DNA from: Papiliotrema nemorosa
Taxonomy: Eukaryota; Basidiomycota; Tremellomycetes; Tremellales; Rhynchogastremaceae
DNA length: 64,000 bases
Direction of reading: 5' to 3'
Assembly: GCA_032158125.1 (NCBI GenBank)
Contig: JASKOT010000005.1
Location: forward strand, 558,001-622,000
The notes under the pieces are model-generated. The model saw nothing but the letters and a program-made list of their open reading frames with translations, was not told the DNA's origin and ran no database searches. The position numbers and the translations under genes were made by a program. How positions within the stretch are numbered: position 1 is the stretch's first letter; each line of letters opens with the position of its first letter. This document shows positions 23,666-35,268 of this stretch, one piece after another.

Positions 23666-25430
23666 TCATGCCGCTGTGGAGGCAGCCGCGGCTTTCGAGT
23701 CTTCCGACGCTCGGGCTGGTCCTGTCTCCTCGGTATCGGCACCTTGATCCGCCGCAGCTTCCGCCTGCGCTTGCCCGACGCCAACCTCGAATCCATCCGA
23801 TTGAGCCTCTGGCTCGGCAGTGACGGGCTCGTCTACTGCTTTTCCCGCTTCGACCGCCTCGTGTCGCTCCTCAAAAACGTCCGTCTCCTTCTTCTGCTCC
23901 TGCTCCAGACGAGCCTTGATGACCGCCTCGATATCATCCAATACTGCCTTTCCGCTATCCAGCTTGATGCCCAGTTTCTCGGTGACCTCTTCGATCGTCT
24001 TGGATCGACCTATAGCTTCCGACGCTTCCCTGCGCTGCTGTTTTGTCAATTTGGAGATGGGTCCGGTAGACGGTCTGAATTGGTTGAGCAGGAATCTGGT
24101 GTTTTTCCACTCGTTATCTATGTAATGGCATAGGTTGAGAAATCGAGGGATGATCTCGGTGACTGTGTCCTTTGGACCGGTAGGGCAGAACATGGAAGGA
24201 TTGCGTTCGGCAGATCGAGCAATCATGACCGAGTCGGCACCTTGTAATTCAGCATGTAACTCACATGTGCTGCCGTGAACTGTATCTAGACGTACCGGTC
24301 TTTTCTCTGATATGATCCCAATTGGACCACCCGTCTCCATCACCATTACACGTGATAGGCACTCCCCTTTCTTTGCCTAATTTGACAATATCGCCCAATC
24401 TATCCCAGATGGCCGGTTCGGTTGATCTCATGTTCCGCGTCCTGCAGTGCACCGTGAGATTTCGAATTCCAGTACGCAAAATCCTCGAGACGAGATAAAG
24501 GGTGGATGGCTGGGTAGGGAGCAAGCGGATCTTGCATGAGATAGGTAGTGGGATCTGGTCTAAGAGATTACGCAAAATGTTGAGGAGGATGTCCGGGGTG
24601 GAGAGAAGCGCTGCGCCCATTCCGGAATGCGTTCTATGCGTCAGAAACTCAACCTGGACTTGGATGTTGACACGCACGAGAAGGGCTTAGGACAACCGCA
24701 GTTCAGGTCGCTAGAGATGAGCTTCTCTCACAGACAAATAAGACTCTGCCAGCTCACATTCCTGCTACATCCTGTTGTACAGTCTTTGCAGCTTGTACAG
24801 CCAACTCGGGATCAGACGTTCCAATTTGGAAGATCACTTTCTCGTCAGCTCGTGCCCTGACTAAGACCGGTATGAGCTTACAATATGGCTTTTCCATGGG
24901 ATGTGTGGAGAAGATGGCTCCTTGACCTTTATGATACACAATCACACCTGTCGAGGCTGTCTCCTCAGCAATCTGTGTCGCGTAGGTCCTACGTACGGTC
25001 AACGACTCTAGTTGAACCTATGATAGCTCGGTCGATAACCTCAGGGGACCATACAAGCCCAGCGCCGTATTTCAATGCCATCAATCGCTATAAATCAGCT
25101 TCCAACTTTGACATAGCGAGTCCGCTGACCATTGGTACTATATCGTCAGCCCAATGGATATTGACCAGCAAGCCCGAACTCACAGCTGCCGGATCTGACC
25201 ATGGGTGCCAATACAAGCTTGTTCCGATATTCAAGCTCATACTCGTACGTCTTTACATGCTCAATGGGCAAGGCCATTTGCTCCCTGACCAGCTGAGCCT
25301 CGTCTACGCCCTCGGGCAGCACTTCGACAGGGGGCGGAGGGGCCAACTCCTTTTTAGCCTTCTTCGCCGGTCGATCCTCCGCTTCGGCGCTGGTTGATCG
25401 AGGATGCACTGATGCTACTGATATCGGCAT
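23666..25430 (-). CDS. DUS2: tRNA-dihydrouridine(20) synthase Dus2 (Smm1)
   Basis: FMN-dependent enzyme reducing U20 in the D-loop of tRNAs. After a Lys-rich N-terminus (PAKKAKKE) comes the core YRNKLVLAPMVRSGSLPM, restored across an intron, then RLMALKYGAGLVWSPE after a second intron with donor GTCAGC. KVIFQIGTSDPELAV follows, and the catalytic cysteine lies in DLNCGCPKPFS. Then GMGAALLSTPDIL, NLTVHCRTRNMRS (RNA/FMN contacts), ITCNGDGDGWSNWDHI and the FMN-phosphate block SVMIARSAERNPSMF. The last ~80 residues are an Ala/Glu-rich acidic tail. Start chosen at MPISVASV (25430); the frame stays open upstream, and an ATG at 25493 would add a basic, hydroxylated leader resembling a mitochondrial presequence, so dual targeting is possible. 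Intact. Confidence 0.9.
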
Positions 25431-25687
25431 GATGTTGGATGCTCTGGACGAGAAGATGGGGAATGCCTTTGTGAGTCTGGCTATGAAGGCCATGAAATTC
25501 CGAGAAGAGTGGTTGAAATTCAACATTTTTGGGTGGCGAATCGGGAATGATAACCATTGGGCAAACGATCCGCGAGGGAACGGTGCCATGCATAATGAGG
25601 GTGTATGAATACAGATGCAGGGTGGAAATCTAGCTGATACAACGGCAACGATACCTGCGAGACATATGCCTGAAACACAAAGGAGGA

Positions 25688-27043
25688 TCATGAGATACGC
25701 TATCATTCAGCTTTGTAAGCAAAGGACAGCTTACATATGACCCATAGTCCTTCTCTGGATCGTATATCTGGGACGGTCAGTCAGGCGCTCCAATAATGCA
25801 ATGGACAAGCTCACCTCCCATCTAGACGCTGGAAATATATGCTTGAACCGGTTATACCATGACCTTTCGACTACTTTGCCAGCGTGAGACTACGTTTTCA
25901 GCGGAACATTTTGTATAAGAGGTCCAACCAGTGCTCACCTCGTTCTTCTCCTTGGTAGCGTCGTGGACCATACGGACATCATCGTGAACATCGAAATTGA
26001 ACAGCGGTCCAGATTTACCACGAGCCTTGTTGACGATGAAGTCATAGAACGTATAGTGCTGTAAATCAGCGCCCAGCCCACACACTTCAGGACCCGAATA
26101 TACGTGGGGTATTATGAGATCCTCCTGGACATGAGCCACCTCTCGACAACGAAACTCACCTTGATGTACATCAGATTATCTATACTCGTGCCCCTTAACT
26201 CCGGAAATTGAGCTCGGCACTTGCCCAAGAAGGTCCCGATGTCGTCTCCCTTCTTGCACTAACGATGAGCTCGTTCAACAGAGATCACCCGTGGACTCAC
26301 CTCAACCATCTTCCGATGCCCAGCTCCGTCCCAGTATGAATAGACAATCTCCACCACTTCCTCCTTTATCCTCTCCTGCAAAGCCAACCACTCTTTCCTC
26401 AATTCTTCCCGTTCTATCCTCTCTCTATCTTCTCGCTCGCGATCGGGCAAAAAGGAAGTGTCGACATCTGGATTCTTGACGAATCGTTTCTTCTTCTTCC
26501 CTTCGGTGGAGTCGGGATCTGGAGTACCATCTCCGCTCTCTGCGGGACGTTTGGCGGATTTCGGTTCTTCCGGAATTTCCTCTTCTGCTTCAAGGAACGA
26601 CAACTTGACCTTTTCCTTCTTCTTCGACTTTTTCGCCTTGGCCGGACCGCTATACATCAGCCTCAATTGGTAGTACAGCAAGGGACGCACGACTTGTCGG
26701 CGATAGTCCTCGCTGCTAGCTGTCTTTGTTGTTCTTCCAAGTCCTGTTTGGTCTTGTTAAAGTCGTCGAGGGTGACTAGACCAATGGTCGATTTCTTCAA
26801 GGTCTCATCTAAAGATTCTGTCACTCCCACAAATCGATCTACCGTATGATCCTTCTGCGATTCCTACCCGTCACCCTCGATTCTAAGCGTGTGTCGATAG
26901 GACCTACTCGAAGGATTGCCTCCTTTTGCCGTTGATGTTCCGCCTAAAATTAGTAATTCTCTCCACGCGAGATCACCTACAGCTTCTTTCTCCCTCTGCT
27001 TCGCCAGAAGGATATGCCGCGGAACATCCTCTACATGCGACAT
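25688..27043 (-). CDS. XAP5: XAP5/FAM50 family nuclear protein
   Basis: Conserved eukaryotic nuclear protein of the XAP5 (FAM50A/B) family, linked in other organisms to transcription and splicing; its biochemistry is unsettled. Assembled from at least seven exons: [21 protein letters not shown] + [12 protein letters not shown] + [13 protein letters not shown] + [21 protein letters not shown] form the N-terminal coiled coil. A basic segment [20 protein letters not shown] and [21 protein letters not shown] follow. The conserved domain reads [87 protein letters not shown] and ends with [10 protein letters not shown] + RIS. The C-terminal tripeptide, on a tiny last exon, matches the family's usual end. 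The gene lies upstream of DUS2 on the same strand. Confidence 0.92.
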
Positions 27044-27291
27044 GGTGACCAGCGTCAAGGTAGTGTGGAAGGAAAGAGTCCACTCACTTTATTGAGCCCC
27101 GCACTGACCTCCTCCCCTCGCAGATGGGATTAAATGGGGGTCGAATAAAAGTGGCAGAAAATAATAAAAATCATCATCCAGGCCTCACTCCAACCCCCCA
27201 TTGTGTGTATCGTATCAACCCCTTCTTCGTCCCTCTCCACCTACCTCTCTAACGACTCGACGTATAGACGACCCCTTCTGTTCATCTCAAA
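27044..27291. promoter_or_regulatory. divergent promoter region (XAP5 / Ran GTPase)
   Basis: 248 bp between divergent start codons, with a pyrimidine-rich stretch on the Ran side (tccctctcc, cctctct), as is common just upstream of fungal housekeeping starts. No named element identified. Confidence 0.4.
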
Positions 27292-28447
27292 ATGGCCGAG
27301 CAAAACCAAGCTGTGTTCAAGATGGTGCTGTGTGGTGATGGTGGAACGGTGAGTAGCTTGTATATAGTGGAGCTGTATAGTCTGTGCTGATACCGTGTGT
27401 TTAGGGTGTGTTATTTTGCCTCTTTCCTCGAGGGTGACTTGAAAGCTGACCACTTTTCTTCTTTTGACATGCAGGAAAAGTGAGCTTGCTTCGCTCCTTG
27501 CCTTGAAATGAGCTGACGCGGCAGACCACTTTCGTCAAGCGACATTTGACCGGAGAGTTCGAGAAGAAGTACATTGGTGTGTCAACAGCTCCTACACCTT
27601 CCTTCCCTCCCCTTTCTTCGCCGCAAGTCGAATTCGCCAACTGTCAACTCGCGATTGACGATTTGAACAGTCACTAACACACAGCTACTCTCGGTGTCGA
27701 GGTCCACCCTTTGACTTTCCACACCAACTTCGGTACCATCTGCTTCAACGTCTGGGACACTGCTGGACAGGAGAAGTTTGGTGGACTGCGTGATGGATAC
27801 TACATCCAGGGTCAATGTGGTATCATCATGTTTGACGTTACATCTCGAATCACATACAAGAACGTTCCCAACTGGCACCGTGATTTGGAGCGGGTTTGCG
27901 AGAACATTCCCATTGTTCTGTGTGGTAACAAGGTCGATGTGAAGGTGGGCAACCCGTTTTGGAGGTAGTACCATGCTCATGGGTGCAGGAGCGAAAGGTT
28001 AAGACCGGAAACGTCACCTTCCACCGAAAGAGTGCGTCGATACAGCTGTAGGGGATATTGCCGGATGTTGACGAGACAGAGAACCTCCAATACTTCGAGA
28101 TTTCGGCCAAGTCGAACGTCAGTTGACCTTGCTTGTTAGTAAAGCCCCACGCTGACAATCAGTACAACTTCGAGAAGCCATTCCTGTGGCTCGCTCGAAA
28201 GCTCGTCGGGTAGGTCCCGATTCGTCTTGTAACGAGTCGTCCTGGCTAACGCTCAGTAACCAATCCCTTGAGTTTGTCGCCGCTCCCGCTCTTGCTCCCC
28301 CAGAGGTCCAGGTCGACCCCGAGCTCATCAAGAAGTACGAGCTCGAGCTCCAACAAGCTGCCAACGCCCCTCTGCCCGACGAGGTGGGTCCATCCGTGCA
28401 CGTTGTGAAGAGCTTGCTGATGTATCTAGGACGACGCCGATCTTTAA
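27292..28447 (+). CDS. GSP1: Ran small GTPase (Gsp1) with a P-loop split by 1-nt and 5-nt exons
   Basis: Nuclear-transport GTPase. Exons: 27292-27348, 27405, 27475-27479, 27525-27576, 27685-27944, 27989-28031, 28080-28117, 28163-28209, 28257-28383, 28430-28447; total 648 nt, 215 residues. Exon 1 ends GDGGT; only G (27405) plus GAAAA (27475-27479) restores the GK codons before [10 protein letters not shown]. Each of the first three introns has its own GT donor, a branch-like ctgat/ctgac and an AG. Other motifs: [10 protein letters not shown] (switch I), [18 protein letters not shown] (switch II), [28 protein letters not shown], and the acidic C-terminus EDDADL, which lacks a prenylation cysteine, as expected for Ran. 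Identity is certain; the microexons are inference from GT-AG rules and frame. Confidence 0.95.
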
Positions 28448-28647
28448 GCGGTTTGCCTATCACGAAAGCTTCTACGAGATGACGCATTGTTATTCGACAA
28501 GACGAGTGGTGATGTAACCTTTCATTTCGTAGAATTGTGCATGAATGTGTGAGACGTTTAATATGGCTGGTAATACACGTGAACACTGTGCTCTCCTCAT
28601 ATCTCCTTTTTCTGACCTGATTACTACTCTGCCGGACCTCGATCGCT

Positions 28648-29179
28648 CTATGACTTGCGTTCAAGTGTCGAGATGTGCTTGTAATTCTCCTGGATCTGGC
28701 GCATCGTCCTTAATTCTTTCGCCCTGGCGCTCCTACATGTTTGCCTTTGGGATCAGCGATGTCAACCTCGCAGAGCTCACCATTGGAAGACAGAAACAAC
28801 AATGAAGCTTCCGAAACCCCAGTTCATAGCCGATCGGACGCCTGTAGACAAGTCAGTCGATCACAATCCAACTCGATCTCCGTCGACATACGTCCAGACC
28901 CGAATATCCTCACTGCTCCCAAGCCCACTCCGGCTCCTATACCATATAACAGACTCGTCCTTATACAAGGTATCTTGTCAAACCTGTCGAAATCGTTTTT
29001 CCCCAAGCGCTGTATGATCAGCCAAAAATCGGATATGGATGGATTTGGCGCACTTCGAAAGCTCTTTTGAAATCTGTCCATTTATCGCCTGTCAATCTAT
29101 CATTCTCCGGCACGTCCAGTGCATCGGGGGTGATCCTGCTATTTCCAGAAGGAATATTCAACGTTGTTCGATCTGTCAT
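28648..29179 (-). CDS. COX20: Cytochrome c oxidase assembly protein Cox20 (FAM36A)
   Basis: Inner-membrane chaperone for newly made Cox2. Four short exons: the start MTDRTTLNIPSGN (29179), then an intron to RLGKNDFDRFDKIPCIRTSLLYGIGAGVG. The block FDKIPCIRTSLLYG followed by a Gly-rich hydrophobic segment is the Cox20 signature, with the first membrane span at about GIGAGVGLGAVRIFG. After the next intron RSAMNWGFGSFIVVSVFQW gives the second span. A last exon adds a basic tail SARAKELRTMRQIQ ending ERKS. Two close membrane segments with both ends outside the hydrophobic core match the family. The gene converges on Ran (about 200 bp between stops) and is divergent from the FHA/G-patch gene (175 bp). 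No frame of this gene is long enough to stand out alone. Confidence 0.85.
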
Positions 29180-29354
29180 CCTCCAAATGGCTCAGCCGAG
29201 TGATGCGATGAAAGGGAAAGATAGGAAATGGTCAAGAGTGGGTTGAAGGTGAAACATCGATCTCCAGTCATCCAAATCTTGAAATTCGACCACTCTCCGC
29301 TCATCATCGATCCTATTTCTCGGCGCCACAGCTCACAACGAGCGGATCCAGACC

Positions 29355-30611
29355 ATGGGGGATGTGTGGAAGTACGATCAACAACTCCAAGTGTACTTTC
29401 ACGCTCCATCTTCGACATATGCTGTACCCACCCCGAGTGGAGAATGGAAATACGTCCCCGCTTCAGAATTCACCATCGGTGAATCATCCACTGGTCCTAC
29501 GAATGCCCACGCCGAGAAGGAAGATGGAGAGATAGAAGATGATGTAGGCTGGGGAGCATTGATGGAGCCTGATCAACTCAAATCTGCCCTTCAGCCTCAA
29601 CCTCAGCCGCAGTATTCTGGAATTCAAGGTGAACCAGAGGTCGAAACGCCAAAACATATCTTGCGATTAGTCGTACTGGAATCTACGGTCCTCAAAATCG
29701 GACAAGTCGCAATCATAGATGCGAGAGAAGGAGGTGTGCAGCTGGGTAGGGATAGATGTGAGAGAGGCGGGACGGCACGGGTGAGGTTGAAAGAGATGGA
29801 AGTGAGCAAGACGCACGCTTTGGTGTATTGGGGAGATGGAGGAGAATGGGACGAAGGGTGGTTTGCCGTTGACCTGGGTGCGTCTCACTTGCTGCAAATC
29901 TCACCCGGGATGATCTGACGATCAGGCTCGACGCACGGGACATTCATCGATGACAAGCGATTGTCTGAACCCAAACATTCATCCAAACCCGGTAAATTGA
30001 CCCATCTATGTAAGCTTCGAATCGCCTCGACGATATTCAGTGTACATATCCACCCCTCATGGCCTTGCGAAGAATGTCAACTGGGCAAAGAAAACGAGAT
30101 CCGACTGGACGATGGGATCGCTCCGCCTGTAGCCGTGGAGCCAGTCCAGGTAGCTATGAACTCTAAACAGAAACGGGAGAATCGAGAGGTCAAGCGGAAA
30201 CTCGAAATGGCAGCATTGAAGGAGAGCCTCTTATCCAACCATACCACTGGATCAAAAGAGGCCACACCGGAAAGATCAGAGAGGGTATATGTGGATCGGT
30301 CAGCTATGCGTAGGGCGTTGCATCCTCGCTCGCCCAGACGCAGATCCGCTTCACCCGGCGCTACGCCTACCGCCGTTCAAGATGTCCCTCCTGCTAGTAC
30401 ATCGACCTCGACTTTTGCCAGTAATATGCTAGCAGCACAAGGGTGGACTCCAGGGACGGGGTTAGGCAAAGACCGCTCAGGCAGGGCTGCCCCTATAGAA
30501 GTGGAGATGCGCACCGAGAGGACGGGACTGGGGATCAAAGGGTACAAGCAAGAGGAAGGTGATTGGAGACAACGAGGCAAACAACGACGATACGAAGATT
30601 ACGCCAAATGA
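29355..30611 (+). CDS. FHA and G-patch domain protein (AGGF1-like)
   Basis: Two exons joined over one intron (donor at ~29880, acceptor ~29926). The N-terminus MGDVWKYDQQLQVYFH with TPSGEWKYV resembles an OCRE-type aromatic repeat. An FHA domain follows: LRLVVLESTVLKIGQVAII, VQLGRDRCERGGTARVRL, VSKTHALVYW and, after the intron, GSTHGTFIDDKRL with the conserved SxxHG-like phosphothreonine pocket. A basic helical stretch (NSKQKRENREVKRKLEMAALKE) precedes a G-patch: LAAQGWTPGTGLGKDRSGRAAPIEV...TGLG. OCRE, FHA and G-patch in this order is the domain order of AGGF1, an RNA-processing-associated nuclear protein; in fungi the role is unknown. Overlapping open frames on the other strand are shadows. 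Confidence 0.85.
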
Positions 30612-30706
30612 CGAGTGACGCAATAACGATCGTGGCACGGCCAAATATGACAATGCATTGGGCACCTTGCTTTGCACCAGCATGAAGTTAACGTTTGATC
30701 AGACGC

Positions 30707-32056
30707 CTACTCATCGTACTCTGCGCCTAACGAGGATGACCTGGAAGCATCGATCAATTTCTTGACTCGCTCGTACACGGTGAAGACGATGGCTTGTCCC
30801 GGTGCGACACGCAAGACTCGGGGTGTGATACCCTTGTAAAATGCGCTAATTCCTTCGTTTTTGAACAGGTCAGAGGTGACTTTGACCAACCTCGACATGG
30901 ACGTCTCCCCTTCGACCTTTGATGCTTTTTGTATTCGCCTGATGCGTCAACACTGGGACCTGCCGCTTGGCGTCACCTGTACTCACGTTTTGATGGTATC
31001 AATCGGGGCATTTGAAAAAGGTCCCATGGCACCGGATACCAAACCGATAATCATCGTCTGCCAACTTGGCAATTGGCCCGTCTCGGCGAAGGCAGGCTGA
31101 TACTCCAATGCGAGTTTCTTGAATTGTTGGTAAGCCGTAAAGTTGACTCCTTGATTGGTGGCTTGTCGAAGAGCTGTCAGAGCCACTCCTCGGTATAGGG
31201 TCATCAAGCCTTCTTCACGAACGATCGTAAATGCTGCGTGGGCCGCGTTACGGTATCGAGGGATATCTAACGGGTCTGCCAGAGAGTCTGCGCCATCAGA
31301 AATGCCAGTGTGTCAATCTCGCGAAATGAAACTTGCGTTGTTGAGCTTGAAGACGAATCTTTACCACTTCCATCGGCGTGACCACAGCCACAGCTTCCGT
31401 CGCTCCAGCTCCCAGACCAGCTTGACACATAAGCATCTAAACTCAATTTTCCAGAGGTAGATTTACCGAGGAAAGTCGCACTAGGGGCCAATTGTCCATC
31501 TGGTCCAGCCAACCAACCCTTGTACACTTCACTCAGCAACGTTACGCGTCTCAAAACCGCATGGACTCACTCTCAAATGAGGCGAAACGGATGGCCATTT
31601 TGGGTACAATTCCACTTATAACAGCTCCTAGACCTTTATACAGCCCTAAAGGTGTCTCTCTAGCTGCAATCTGTCTGCCTGTAGCGAAGAATCCGAGGGG
31701 TTTCAGCTGTTTCGTCAGTCACGCGCAGTGTGTTCTTCTCTGAATAGCCGTACCCCTTTCAGTTTCCGTGATTTTGATAGCTGCATTCGGACTTTGATCG
31801 TGTCTAGGGGATGGCTGTCATCAGGATCTCTCCCAAAGGGATTATCCGAGCGATCATTTGCTCCAGGGGTGACGGGCGAGGGAGGAAGTCAGGGGAAGGG
31901 CATTGCTCACCATGCGAGAGCTTCTGCTAGTCCTGCCACTCCACCAGCTATCAGATGTGTACTCAGAGGGACTTTCTCCTTGGCTCCCTGGGCAGGAGCC
32001 GATACGCGGTCCCCTGTTCTTCCTCCACCGAAGGGTTTTGACGTGGAAGTGGACAT
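30707..32056 (-). CDS. SFC1: Mitochondrial succinate/fumarate carrier
   Basis: SLC25 carrier of the inner membrane exchanging succinate for fumarate, needed for C2-carbon metabolism. Three carrier repeats are visible. Repeat 1: LIAGGVAGLAEALAC + HPLDTIKVRMQLSKSRKLKG, the PxD motif interrupted by an intron. Repeat 2: GLGAGATEAVAVVTPMEVVKIRLQAQQ, then YRNAAHAAFTIVREEGLMTLYRGVALTALRQATNQGVNFTAYQQFKK. Repeat 3: IGLVSGAMGPFSNAPIDTIKTR and YKGITPRVLRVAPGQAIVF. The blocks ALRQATNQGVNFTAY and GAMGPFSNAP are specific to the Sfc1/Acr1 subgroup. An intron at 31276-31336 requires a GC donor (GCAAGT) to keep frame between KIRLQAQQ and the following exon. Start ATG 32056, preceded by 530 bp of non-coding DNA. 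Confidence 0.93.
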
Positions 32057-32586
32057 GGCGGAAATGGCGGGGTGAGTGTAGAAGGCTCGTCGAGCTGCAA
32101 CTTGATTTCTTTACTTGTGTCAAACGGCTGAGGCTCGGTGCAAAGCTGCAAAGCTGATTTTGGAGTATCGCGAAGCTTTCAGGTGCCAGTACGTCAACGC
32201 GGAACGAGCTCTGGAACATTCTGACCAGCCCAGTCCTTATAAACATTCTGCAAGTGAGCAAGGTGGAAATCTTGGTAGATCCCGGCTAGAACTTGTAACC
32301 GGGCAATGATGTCTCCTCCCTCTTTCTGACTCGATGGTGTCGGCTCTACTCGGCCTTAACCCATGCATCCCTTCATCCGCGTTCATTTGCAGCACGCAGA
32401 CAGACGCCATGCATTGACGTGGTCAGCAGATCGCGGCCGACGACAAGGGTGCATCTTGTAGAAAAGCCAAAGATATTATAGGGTATTACCATGGAGGGAC
32501 TACAATTTCGACTCGAACTTCACGGGTAACACAACATTGTCCAAGTATACTCGTCCCCTCATTCTCCTTCTCCCGTCAAAGAGTAT
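32057..32586. other. intergenic, SFC1 promoter
   Basis: 530 bp between the SFC1 start and the RAB4 stop, both minus strand. No convincing open frame or element on inspection. Confidence 0.4.
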
Positions 32587-33593
<1,007 letters not shown>

Positions 33594-33989
33594 ATGCTTC
33601 GACGAGCTCTGTCCCTTCATGCTCCATCTGCGATACACTCGGAAATTAAGCCAAAGTCACAGCGCCTGGATGTCAGACTGGCGAGAGCTGGATGTGATGG
33701 ATGTGTGTCAAGAGATGAAACACTGTCAATTGTCACGGTTGAGAATGTGGGTTTGCCCGACAAATCGACATCAGCCATAGTCACCAGCGGTAGAAACCCC
33801 TGGCCGCCTTTTTGCCCTTCAACATCGGGTATGACAATGGCAGTTCCCGACAGATGAAGTTCTTCATAGTAGCTGTCAGAGTCGATTATATGAGATGTAT
33901 TTACAGCATGAGGAGCCAGATCTGCGCTTCCCGCTTGATGTCCAAAGCCATGCGCCATATTGGAGAACTACGAGTACACGATGCATCGA
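33594..33989. other. intergenic, RAB4 upstream region with a 113-codon open frame
   Basis: About 396 bp between the BuGZ-like stop and the RAB4 start. The minus strand contains an ATG-initiated open frame of 113 codons (33958-33617) that begins MAHGFGHQAG. It matches nothing I know. It may be 5' UTR of RAB4 (an upstream open frame) or chance. Confidence 0.35.
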
Positions 33990-35091
33990 CTAGAGGAAAT
34001 CTGCTGCTGCTTTCCTCTTTTTGCTCTCTTCAGGACTAGGTGAAGTATACCTATACCTCGGCTGTTGCGCCCTTTTCTCCGCCTGAGTAGTCAGCATAAG
34101 TTTGATCGCAGTGGAGCGTTTGACTCAAAGGTGTGACATCGTTGTCCGGCCATAAAACCCCATCCTTCGGTAAGACTGCTGCGGGACCCGGAGTGGAGGG
34201 TGCGATAGGAGTCGCAGCTGGAGGTGCGACAGGTGAGACACCAGGAGGAGGGAATGCGCCGGGGGGAGCAGCAAATCCAGGAGGGGCGAAAGGCGGTAAT
34301 GTGGGTGGAGGGGCGAACGGTCTATCAGTCAGCGCAAGGTACCGCTCCAGCCATGCAGAGCGTACGGGAAGGATGGTGGTGGCATGCCGGGAAATCTGAT
34401 CATCAGCAAAGCGATATGAGAGTAGGTTAAAGATCTCACCCAGGGAATGGTACAGGTGCTGCTGGCCTAGGGTTATTCCTCGCCGCCATGAGAATCTTGT
34501 GTTGAGCCAACGCAGCCATTAGATCCGCTTCTGGTATGACGGTATAAGCATGTCGAGGCCTCTTTACTCCTGCTCCGCCTCCTCCGTTGGCCATCACTTG
34601 CGCTCCGAACTCTGCCTCTTTTCGCGCTTTCCACTCGGCCAAGGCGTTGGTAGGGACTCCTTCCATTCCGAAAATTTCGATATCGTATCCATCTCTTCCT
34701 GGTAGCGTGTTCGTTAAACTGCATGTCAGCTTGTTTCGTGACCAACGCAGTAGACAGCTCACGGTTCTGGCTCGCATTTGTGAACTTGTTGAGAATGAAC
34801 CATCAAACCACCTGCCGTCTATACGTCAGCTTTGGCCGCGCAAGATGTACGTCTTATCTCACATTCAACTTTCTCGGGCATTGTTGACACTTGAAGTGCT
34901 TTGATTTTTGATGTTGCAACAAGACTGTTTGCGATTAGCAATGCGCCTCTCGGACGGGCAGAGTTGGATCACCCTTTTCATCCTCAAACTCTCGCTCGCA
35001 GTACCAACACCACGGCTTCAGGACCTGGATGTCAGCTGTTTCACCTGTTGCATCGACTTACAAAGACTTGAGCTCTCTTCTTCTTTCCCAT
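33990..35091 (-). CDS. BuGZ/ZNF207-like zinc-finger protein
   Basis: Short N-terminal exon MGKKKRAQVF, then V-L-KPWCWYCEREFEDEK + VLLQHQKSKHFKCQQCPRKLN + TAGGLMVHSQQVHKCEPEP. These are two C2H2 fingers with the diagnostic PWCWYC and HQKxKHFKC of BuGZ/ZNF207, a spindle-assembly, Bub3-binding and splicing-associated protein. Next comes the conserved NTLPGRDGYDIEIFGMEGVP. A Gly/Pro/Ala-rich, low-complexity tail follows (repeats of APP, PFAPP), typical of the family's phase-separating region. I assembled the end through introns with donors GTACGC and GTCACA to AEKRAQQPRYRYTSPSPEES and the stop at 33990-33992. No GLEBS (Bub3-binding) motif is evident, but the tail is hard to read. Seven or more exons. 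Confidence 0.88.
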
Positions 35092-35268
35092 GTTGTCGAT
35101 TGTAAGAGATGAACGAGAAGAGTGCACTCATCAGGGGCCTCAACCTTGAAACAAGGTATCAAACTATGTCATCCCTCCACTTAAGATTTCCGAAACCTCC
35201 AACAGCTTCTGCAGCAACCATCTCGTTCAGCTACACCTCCTCGTCCAAAACGCATTGATTCGCTAATC

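Noticed and set aside
28824..29081. Reading the COX20 region as a plus-strand gene (acyltransferase-like fragments)
   Set aside because: The plus-strand fragments do not join in frame, while the minus-strand exons give a complete Cox20 with start, two membrane spans and stop.
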